From contig JAJYDW010000020.1 of assembly GCA_021790385.1 (NCBI GenBank), forward strand, positions 1 through 52,892: a DNA stretch of 52,892 nt. Direction: 5' to 3'. The notes beneath the pieces are model-generated. The model worked only from the letters and a program-made list of their open reading frames with translations. It was not told where the DNA came from and searched no databases. This DNA comes from Planctomycetota bacterium. GTDB lineage: Bacteria > Planctomycetota > Phycisphaerae > WQYP01. Of this stretch, positions 46,609-52,892 are shown in pieces. Made by a program: the position numbers and the translations under genes. Numbering within the stretch: position 1 is the first letter of the stretch; each line of letters begins with the position of its first letter.

Positions 46609-46921
46609 TACGTGCATGCACATTGCAGAGGCGTGGACTTCGCTTGGCCAGGACTTTCCCATGACAGGTTTGACGAGGTCCGGTGACGAGTCGGCGGATT
46701 ATCTGGTACGGACCGGCGGGGAGAAATCAGACGCAAAATAAATCGGGTGCCGCTGGCAGCAAGCACGCTTCGCCAGAAGCTCCAAAAGCCACGCCACATC
46801 CCTTGCCACCTTTTCAGCCCTGACCGGCGCGTTCTATATTGTGATGATACTGCAACAGCGGTAGAATCAGGCTGGTTTGTGGCCTGTGCCTTGGTCCGCG
46901 ATACAAAAAGGGGAAGCTTTC

Positions 46922-47599
46922 ATGGCGGAAAAAAAAGCAGTTGGGAAAAATGGTGCCGCATCGATTCCTGCCGGCCATGAAGACGCTCTGGCTGCATTAC
47001 AAGGCTTGAACAATCAAGATGCTGCCACACCCGCAGAACATGAGCTGACCGCTGACCAGGAAACGGTCGAAGAACCGGCCGCGGTTGATGGTCGGCCCGG
47101 CAGCGCCACCGGATTCGCTGCAATTTTAGCGCAGGATGGGGGTGGTGCGGCTGCCGCCGACAGCGGGTCTGGCTCTGTTGGTTCACCGTCGGCCAATGTT
47201 GGAAGCAACCCGGCGGGGGCCAAAGCTGCGTCAAGGGCGCGGCAAGATTTTGAAGAGTTGCCCGTGGCTAAATTGGTGGGAGAAAGAGATGACAGCACGG
47301 GAAAGGTAACCATAGCTCCGGCTGTAGCGCGTCCAAAACGCCGCTCCAAGGAAAGTTATAAGGTGCTGGTGCCGATTATGACCGTGCTGGGCTTCCTGCT
47401 GCTCATGATAGGATTGTGGGCGCTGGCAGCCATTTGTGGGATGTCCGTACCGGGCATGCCGGGCCGACATCAGATGGGTTATCATAGTGCGCTGGTGAAG
47501 GTGGATTTTCTGGTGTTGGCGTTGCCGATATCGCTGGCATTGCTGGTGATGGCGTTTATGATGCTGCGCCAACTTGATAAATCCAATGCGGCGGGGTGA
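46922..47599 (+). CDS. Hypothetical two-helix membrane protein
   Basis: 225 aa, no family recognised. ATG 46922 follows AAGGGGAAG. Residues 1-130 are Ala/Gly/Ser/Asp-rich and probably disordered. A basic stretch (RPKRRSKESYK) precedes two membrane helices: LVPIMTVLGFLLLMIGLWALAA and VDFLVLALPISLALLVMAFMM. N-terminus cytoplasmic by the positive-inside rule. Convergent with coaC, whose stop lies 18 nt beyond its own. Confidence 0.68.
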   Translation: MAEKKAVGKNGAASIPAGHEDALAALQGLNNQDAATPAEHELTADQETVEEPAAVDGRPGSATGFAAILAQDGGGAAAADSGSGSVGSPSANVGSNPAGAKAASRARQDFEELPVAKLVGERDDSTGKVTIAPAVARPKRRSKESYKVLVPIMTVLGFLLLMIGLWALAAICGMSVPGMPGRHQMGYHSALVKVDFLVLALPISLALLVMAFMMLRQLDKSNAAG

Positions 47600-47616
47600 G
47601 GTTGGGCACGTGCGTT

Positions 47617-48198
47617 TTAGCGGGCCGGTTTGGTGGCGATCCGTAGCTTGATATGGGTGAAAATATCATCCGGTTCGCTCATGCGGCCATCGCCCACGGA
47701 TCGGCACGCCTGCCAGCCTGAGCTGGGGCCGATAATATCAATGCCCGCTTGGGCCAGCAGGCCACAGTTTCGCTGCGTGGCGGGATTTTGCCACATCATT
47801 GTATTCATGGCCGGAGCGACGATTATTTTTTTGGGGTCTGCGGCCAGCAGCAGTGAACTCACAAGATCATCGGCCAATCCCTGGGCCATTTTGGCGAGCA
47901 TATTGGCGGTGGCTGGTGCGACCAGAATTAGATCGCTTTCCTGTGCGAGCTGAATATGCGGCGGATGACTGGGGTCGGGGTTTTGCCAAAGGTTCAGATA
48001 GACCGGACGTGCGGTAAGCGTTTCAAAGGTAAGGGGGCCGACAAAATGAGTGGCGGCGGAGGTCATGGCGACATGCACGGAAAAATTCTCCTGCACGAGG
48101 TGACTGACCACTTGACAGATTTTATATGCGGCAATTCCGCCACATACGCATACCAAAATGGTGCCGTTGGAGCTTGGGACTTTTACCATGGAATTCAC
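47617..48198 (-). CDS. coaC: Phosphopantothenoylcysteine decarboxylase (CoaC flavoprotein domain)
   Basis: 193 aa. FMN-dependent decarboxylase of coenzyme A synthesis (step after phosphopantothenoylcysteine). Motifs: VCVCGGIAAYKICQVV (FMN site), VAPATANMLAKMAQGLADD and the active-site APAMNTMMW. It is the CoaC half only; in most bacteria CoaC and CoaB form one protein of about 400 aa, and no CoaB domain follows here. Sits at the end of the gmk-rpoZ-coaC run, the usual order for coaBC. Confidence 0.9.
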   Translation of the reverse strand: MNSMVKVPSSNGTILVCVCGGIAAYKICQVVSHLVQENFSVHVAMTSAATHFVGPLTFETLTARPVYLNLWQNPDPSHPPHIQLAQESDLILVAPATANMLAKMAQGLADDLVSSLLLAADPKKIIVAPAMNTMMWQNPATQRNCGLLAQAGIDIIGPSSGWQACRSVGDGRMSEPDDIFTHIKLRIATKPAR

Positions 48199-48207
48199 CC
48201 GCAGGCG

Positions 48208-48444
48208 TTACTTGCGGCCCAGCGCCTTTTCCGGTGGCGTGATGCCGGTTTCTTCCATGTTGATGGAGATTTTGCCCTGCATGATCTCATCAATAATCAC
48301 TTCCAGGTCTGAACGGCCACGGCGCTCTACCAACGGCCGGGCACCTTGGATGAGTTCCTTCCAGCGATGCTGGATCAAAGCACAGAGCTTAAAGCGGCCG
48401 CCCAGTCGCTGCACAATGTCATCGCTTTTGATGGCTTCGATCAT
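48208..48444 (-). CDS. rpoZ: RNA polymerase omega subunit
   Basis: 78 aa. Small subunit that helps fold beta' and assemble the polymerase. Recognisable by ALIQHRWKELIQGARPLVE (the omega helix equivalent of A-x-R-x-R-x-L) and DLEVIIDEIMQGKI. GGAG before ATG 48444. Located between gmk and coaC, the common position in bacteria. Short but within the family range. Confidence 0.85.
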   Translation of the reverse strand: MIEAIKSDDIVQRLGGRFKLCALIQHRWKELIQGARPLVERRGRSDLEVIIDEIMQGKISINMEETGITPPEKALGRK

Positions 48445-48508
48445 GAATCATAACTCCTTTTATTTTAAATAAATTCCTCGGCCGGCAGCCGAAGCGGGAC
48501 TTTTACTT

Positions 48509-49111
48509 TCAACCGGATTTCGGTCTTGCACCCTGAACAAATTCCTTAATCCGTTCGATGGTGGTTTCCACAACCTGATTGACCACCTCCAACGAGTAGG
48601 CCCCGGAATTTCTGGCGGCGGAGATTTCCATTTGGGCCTGGGCCAGGCGGGTGGTGATGGTAGCGGGATCATCGCGTCCGCGGTTGGTAAGCCTTTGCGC
48701 CAGCGATTCTTCACTGGGGGGCAAAATCAAGATGCCTACCGCATGAGGAAACATCACTTTAATTTGTTGACCGCCCTGAACATCAATTTCCAGCAGCACC
48801 TTTTTTCCGGCATTCAGGCTCTCAATCACCGGGGCTTTGAGAGTGCCATACCATTGGCCAAACACTTGAGCATACTCTAAAAAATCGCCTTTGTCAATGT
48901 GCCTCGCAAAATCGTTCGTATTAATGAATAAATATCGCTTGCCCCACTGGTCCTGTGGTTTGCCCATGCGCGTGGTGGCGGAAAGGGCGAATTCCGCCGG
49001 CAATTGTGCTGCCAACGCCCGGCAGATGGTGGATTTGCCCACACCGGATGGGCCGGAAATAAAAAGGAGTAAGCCTTTTTGGTCGGGGGGTAGTCGATAT
49101 GATTCCGTCAT
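48509..49111 (-). CDS. gmk: Guanylate kinase
   Basis: 200 aa from ATG 49111. Phosphorylates GMP to GDP. Walker A SGPSGVGKST, GMP-binding LSATTRMGKPQDQWGKRYLFI, YGTLKAPVIESLNAGKKVLLEIDVQGG, and the lid with the Arg-rich RLTNRGRDD. The usual GMP-site R-x-P-R is TTRMGKP here, a conservative change of the family. The frame extends 42 codons upstream of this ATG without conservation. Confidence 0.95.
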   Translation of the reverse strand: MTESYRLPPDQKGLLLFISGPSGVGKSTICRALAAQLPAEFALSATTRMGKPQDQWGKRYLFINTNDFARHIDKGDFLEYAQVFGQWYGTLKAPVIESLNAGKKVLLEIDVQGGQQIKVMFPHAVGILILPPSEESLAQRLTNRGRDDPATITTRLAQAQMEISAARNSGAYSLEVVNQVVETTIERIKEFVQGARPKSG

Positions 49112-49305
49112 GAACAAAGCTCTGAATTCTTTTATTCCACGTACGCAGCCGCGGCTGAAGGAAATTTTACGGGACGAAGCGATCCAGTGCCAACGCATGT
49201 ACTTTATAAGCCTGGGCCAGGCTGCCAAGCAGTACAAAAGGCGAAGGTTCGCCGATTACACGTGGCTGCATTGGCGTGGTGCAGGGCCGGCGGTGGACAG
49301 GCGAA

Positions 49306-50202
49306 TTATTCCACATTTTGTACCTGTTCCTTGATGCGGTCGATGGCGCCTTTAATATCAACAATGGAACGGACAATTGCGCCGTCGCCGGCTTTGCTGC
49401 CGATGGTATTGGCTTCACGCAGCATCTCCTGGGCGATAAAGTCGAGCTTGCGGCCGGCCTGGGATTCGTTGCGGCAGGTATCACTAAATTGGTGCAGGTG
49501 GCCGGCCATGCGGGTTAATTCTTCGCTGATGTCACAGCGGTCCGTAAACAGCACCACCTCGCGCAGCAGGTCGTTATCCTGGAGAGATAACTTTGCTTCG
49601 GCGACCATTTGCATAACTCGCGTGCGTAATTTTTCGTGGTATTGCCGGGCCACCAGCGGTGCTTGGGTGCGGACGCTTTCCAGGGCGGTTTCAATGCGAT
49701 GGAGATGGACTTGAAGATCGGCCCACAAGGCCTGGCCTTCGCGCTGGCGCATCTGCAGCAATTGATTCAGAGCGGTATCAAAGGTTTCCAGCACCAGGTC
49801 TCTGGCTTGTTGGGTTTGGGCCTCATTTTGCGGAGCAGGCTGGCAGACTCCGGGCAAAGTTAAAAGCAGGGTTAGATCGATGCGGGCCATAGACTGGCTG
49901 TCCGGAGGCAGCAGTCGCTGCAGGGAAAGCATGTTTTGGAGATAGGATTCAGCGGCGCGCAAGTTCACCGGCGCTGCGCCAAGTGTGGCGGGAGTGCGCA
50001 GCAAGACGGTAACATTAACGGAACCGCGGTAGAGCTTGGTACGCAATTGTTTTTCGATTTCCACTTCGATATCGGCTACTTCGTCGGGAATGCGCACGGT
50101 GGTTTTCACGAAGCGATTGTTGACGCTGCGTATTTCAACATGGCAGAAAAAATCGCCGCATTCAACATTTGCGGATCCGTAACCGGTCATGCTAAGAATC
50201 AT
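49306..50202 (-). CDS. YicC family endoribonuclease
   Basis: 298 aa, normal length. MILSMTGYGSANVE at the N-terminus and the C-terminal DUF1732 part (ELTRMAGHLHQFSDTC, GRKLDFIAQEMLREANTIGSKAGD) are the family marks. YicC proteins are oligomeric RNases that act on small RNAs. Its usual neighbour gmk follows 194 nt downstream; that gap holds no recognised gene. ATG 50202 is preceded by AGGA. Confidence 0.93.
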   Translation of the reverse strand: MILSMTGYGSANVECGDFFCHVEIRSVNNRFVKTTVRIPDEVADIEVEIEKQLRTKLYRGSVNVTVLLRTPATLGAAPVNLRAAESYLQNMLSLQRLLPPDSQSMARIDLTLLLTLPGVCQPAPQNEAQTQQARDLVLETFDTALNQLLQMRQREGQALWADLQVHLHRIETALESVRTQAPLVARQYHEKLRTRVMQMVAEAKLSLQDNDLLREVVLFTDRCDISEELTRMAGHLHQFSDTCRNESQAGRKLDFIAQEMLREANTIGSKAGDGAIVRSIVDIKGAIDRIKEQVQNVE

Positions 50203-50224
50203 GAGGACTCCAGGAAAGCCGTGA

Positions 50225-50668
50225 TCAGGGCTGCTTGGCCGGCGTGGTAGTCGCGGGCGGGGCCGGCGGCGTGGTTACTTGCGGCTGAGCCGGCTTGAGC
50301 GTTGGGGTGGCGGTATGAATGGGGGCAGCCGCAGTGGGTGTGGCTGCGGTGCCAGGCTGGGCCTGAGAGGTCTTGGGCGTGGTGGTTGCCGCAGGCAGCT
50401 TTTTCGCGGGTGCTGTGGTGGTGGCCGATACGATATGGGGTTGCACCTGCCAGTTCAGGATAATGGCCAGCACCAAAAATAAAACAAAAAAAACCACGGT
50501 GATACTGGTGAAAACATCGCCGGTCTTGGTTCCGAATGCGGACCCACCGCCTCCCGCGCCAAAAGCTCCGACCAAACCGCCACCACGGCCGCGCTGAAGC
50601 AGCACAATAATAATCAGCAAAATGCTAATCATGGCGAAAATGAAGGATAAAAATGTGGTCATGGTCAA
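50225..50668 (-). CDS. secG: Preprotein translocase subunit SecG
   Basis: 147 aa against about 75-110 usual. Two membrane helices flank the conserved loop: [21 protein letters not shown], then [20 protein letters not shown], then [20 protein letters not shown]. It supports SecYE during export. The last about 70 residues are a Thr/Pro/Ala-rich tail with no fold. ATG 50668 or 50662. Adjacent to tpiA, a common arrangement. Confidence 0.93.
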   Translation of the reverse strand: MTMTTFLSFIFAMISILLIIIVLLQRGRGGGLVGAFGAGGGGSAFGTKTGDVFTSITVVFFVLFLVLAIILNWQVQPHIVSATTTAPAKKLPAATTTPKTSQAQPGTAATPTAAAPIHTATPTLKPAQPQVTTPPAPPATTTPAKQP

Positions 50669-50725
50669 AAGCCTTCCATTTTATTGCGGTTATGCGGCGT
50701 TGCGGGCAGGTCCGACGGCCCGGTT

Positions 50726-51505
50726 TTACGCGGATGTTTTCACTCCGGCTGCGGCCCGGACCATACCGAGAAATTCTTCTACAATTAAACTGGCTCCGCC
50801 GACGAGCAGACCGTCTATATCCGGCTGGGCAAGGAGTTCAGCGGCATTGGCCTTTTTGGCCGAACCGCCGTATTGAATTTGGGTCTGATCCGCCAGGGTG
50901 GTGCCAAAGAGCCGGCGCAGTTGGCCGCGGATAAAAGCATGAACTTCCTGGGCCTGCGTGGGTGTGGCGGTCAGGCCGGTGCCGATGGCCCACACGGGTT
51001 CATAAGCAATGACCAGACGCCCGGCAGCAATGGCTTCGCTGGATAACTGGGCGAGGTCATTATTTAATTGCTCGCCGACAACGGCCTGAGTGCGACCCGC
51101 TTTACGCTGATCGAGCGTTTCACCCACGCACAGGATGGCGGTAAGCCCTTCAGTAATGACTGCCCGCAATTTTTTGTTGAGCAGTGGATCGGCTTCACCC
51201 AGGACGTGGCGGCGTTCACTGTGGCCCACCAACACGTATTTCACTCCGATTTCCTGGAGCATTTCCGTACTGACTTCGCCGGTGAAAGCCCCGGGTTTCT
51301 CAAAATAGACATCTTGGGCACCCAGGGCCATGGGGGTGTCCTGTATGATCTGGTGTACCGCAGGTAAATGCACAAAGGCCGGGATAAGGGCCACCTGGGC
51401 GGAAGTGTCTGCGGGAAAGTTATTTTTCAGGCCAGTTGCCAGGGCCACACTTTTAGCCAGCGTCAGGTTCATTTTCCAGTTGCCGGCAATGAGTAATTTT
51501 CGCAT
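50726..51505 (-). CDS. tpiA: Triosephosphate isomerase
   Basis: 259 aa. Interconverts glyceraldehyde 3-phosphate and dihydroxyacetone phosphate. Catalytic residues visible: Lys in GNWKMN, His in GHSERR, Glu in YEPVWAIGTG (followed by the flexible loop 6), and the phosphate site YGGSAKKAN. GVSTEML is EVSTEML-like. Located between aroF and secG on the minus strand, probably one transcript. Confidence 0.98.
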   Translation of the reverse strand: MRKLLIAGNWKMNLTLAKSVALATGLKNNFPADTSAQVALIPAFVHLPAVHQIIQDTPMALGAQDVYFEKPGAFTGEVSTEMLQEIGVKYVLVGHSERRHVLGEADPLLNKKLRAVITEGLTAILCVGETLDQRKAGRTQAVVGEQLNNDLAQLSSEAIAAGRLVIAYEPVWAIGTGLTATPTQAQEVHAFIRGQLRRLFGTTLADQTQIQYGGSAKKANAAELLAQPDIDGLLVGGASLIVEEFLGMVRAAAGVKTSA

Positions 51506-51577
51506 AAAGTTTCACCTTTTTAACAGCGTAATTCGGACCCGCCAGAGGTCGCCCGGTGCGCGACCTGTGTTCGGCCA

Positions 51578-52666
51578 TCACGGCTTGCCGACAGGGACTC
51601 CGGACTGTTGTCTTTGGTCGGCTGCGGTTTTGGGCGCTGCAAAATTTCGGCCTAGTACTTTAGCCACCTGCGACAATTCATCCATCATCCGGGCAAAACC
51701 GGTTGGGAGCAATGCCTGCGGACCATCACATAAAGCCTTGCTGGGGCAATCATGCACTTCCACCATCACACCATCTGCTCCCGCAGCGATGGCAGCGCGG
51801 GCCAAAGCCGGCACAAATTCCCGCACGCCGCTGGCATGACTGGGATCCACAATAACGGGCAGGTGGCTCGCCGCCTTGACCACCGGCACCGCGGAGATAT
51901 CGAGCGTATAGCGTAAAGCGGTTTCAAAGGTTTTGATGCCGCGTTCACAGAGAATCACCTGCCGATTGCCCTGGCTTAGAACATATTCCGCACTCATCAG
52001 CCATTCCTGGATGGATGCAGCCATGCCGCGTTTAAGGACGACCGGCTTGCGGGTTTTTCCAACTTCAAACAGCAGATTGAAATTCTGCATATTTCTGGCC
52101 CCGATCTGAAAAATATCGGTGTACTTTTCAATGACCGAGACATGGCGGGTATCCATGACTTCGGTGATGACGGGCATGTTATTTTCGCGGCCGGCTTCGC
52201 GCAGCCACTTCAGAGCTTCTTCACCATGGCCCTGAAAGCTGTACGGGCTGGTGCGCGGCTTGTATGCTCCGCCACGCAGCACCGTGGCTCCGGCTTGGCG
52301 TATGTCGCGGGCAATATCATGCACCATCTTTTCGTTTTCACAGGCGCATGGGCCGGCGATGGCCAGGCAACTGCCTCCGCCGATCTGCAAAGATCGGCCA
52401 TCGGGGCAGGGAATGTGGAAGACAGAATCGTCCGCATGAAATTCGCGGCTGGCGAGTTTGTACGGTTTCATAATGGGCAAAACCTGCTCCACCCCGTTTA
52501 GCGAAAGCAGATGTTCTTTGTCAATTTTAGCTTCTTCGCCAACCACGCCGATGATGGTGCGGTATTCACCGCGCGAAAGATGGGCGTGCAAACCAATGGC
52601 TTCAATCTGACCGACAATTTCTTTGATAAGTGCGTCGTCCGCCGCAGGTTTTAAGATCACAATCAT
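51578..52666 (-). CDS. aroF: 3-deoxy-7-phosphoheptulonate synthase (DAHP synthase, AroF/AroG-II bacterial type)
   Basis: 362 aa. First enzyme of the shikimate pathway, joining PEP and erythrose 4-phosphate. An N-terminal ferredoxin-like regulatory domain (residues 1-70, MIVILKPAADDALI) precedes the barrel. Barrel marks: IAGPCACEN, LRGGAYKPRTSPYSFQGHG, IFQIGARNMQNFNLL, VVLKRGMAASIQEWL, VILCERGIKTFE and VIVDPSHASG. This is the bacterial type with the extra N-terminal domain that carries feedback control in relatives. First gene of the minus-strand run to coaC. Confidence 0.96.
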   Translation of the reverse strand: MIVILKPAADDALIKEIVGQIEAIGLHAHLSRGEYRTIIGVVGEEAKIDKEHLLSLNGVEQVLPIMKPYKLASREFHADDSVFHIPCPDGRSLQIGGGSCLAIAGPCACENEKMVHDIARDIRQAGATVLRGGAYKPRTSPYSFQGHGEEALKWLREAGRENNMPVITEVMDTRHVSVIEKYTDIFQIGARNMQNFNLLFEVGKTRKPVVLKRGMAASIQEWLMSAEYVLSQGNRQVILCERGIKTFETALRYTLDISAVPVVKAASHLPVIVDPSHASGVREFVPALARAAIAAGADGVMVEVHDCPSKALCDGPQALLPTGFARMMDELSQVAKVLGRNFAAPKTAADQRQQSGVPVGKP

Positions 52667-52880
52667 GCAACTTTATTCCGAAATCAACGCCATAAACACC
52701 ATAGCCCCGTAATTATCCAGAGAAATCCAAAAAAATCCAGCAATCATTCCAGTAACCGCTGGACCCGTGATGCGGGTGTAACTCCTATTGTTGGCGGTTT
52801 TGGGTTAGGATTAAAGGCGGAAAGTCGCCATTGTGGCGTCCAAGGCCAAGGATGTGGTAACGAATCAAGGAGGATTCACA

Positions 52881-52892
52881 ATGATCCGACCA
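52881..52892 (+). CDS. Start of a plus-strand gene, cut by window edge
   Basis: ATG 52881 with a near-perfect AAGGAGG (52868-52874) 6 nt upstream; only MIRP is visible, so no product can be named. It diverges from aroF; the 214-nt gap between them should hold both promoters. Confidence 0.6.

Noticed and set aside
46630-46665. GGGAAAGTCC on the minus strand resembling the RNase P RNA core
   Set aside because: The flanking conserved elements (ACAGAAA, AGAG..AA) and a closing helix are absent on either side.
49112-49305. DUF370 (RemA-like) gene expected between yicC and gmk
   Set aside because: None of the frames in the gap carries the DUF370 pattern.
52667-52880. Promoter boxes for the gene starting at 52881
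   Set aside because: TTGGCG near 52791 has no matching -10 box at 16-18 nt; nothing reliable could be called.

Overview
The window is about 53 kb of moderately GC-rich bacterial DNA. Long extensions on housekeeping proteins, rpoB and rpoC separate from the ribosomal protein genes, a one-domain sulfatase, many secreted proteins of unknown function and the mix of glycosyltransferases fit a planctomycete, perhaps of the Phycisphaerae. That placement is inferred from gene content, not from a marker-gene tree.

Left part (1-14.7 kb): an accessory island. It opens with the 3' end of an IS3-type transposase, then a thioredoxin-MerC-like gene split by an in-frame TGA. Next come an MFS carrier, a metallophosphoesterase-ArsS radical SAM fusion, a TVP38/DedA-DUF547 fusion, a mercuric-reductase-like flavoprotein and an outer-membrane protein. 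A convergent operon carries a GT2 and a GT87-like glycosyltransferase, a membrane rhodanese and an AhpD-like protein. A divergent pair encodes the two glycosyltransferase-like families usually seen with ArsS. This set strongly resembles an arsenosugar-type biosynthesis cluster, but no ArsM methyltransferase lies inside the window and three architectures are unusual.

Middle (14.8-33.4 kb): a sulfatase pseudogene with two single-base deletions, a GT4/GT9 envelope glycosyltransferase pair, rpoB and rpoC (clear promoter before rpoB, clear terminator after rpoC, a 312-nt gap between them), a small membrane protein of unknown function, and an hsp20-lon-lipB group.

Right (33.8-52.9 kb): two lipoproteins (Gly/His-rich and DUF2950), a large secreted unknown, a GH57 hydrolase, an ammonium transporter with Glu in place of the first pore His, an RlmI-like methyltransferase, an MFS carrier, a ROK-alanine dehydrogenase pair, mscL with a zinc-ribbon tail plus a candidate 58-aa gene upstream, and a long minus-strand run aroF-tpiA-secG-yicC-gmk-rpoZ-coaC of core genes. 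The start codon of another plus-strand gene lies at the right edge. No tRNA, rRNA or CRISPR array was seen.
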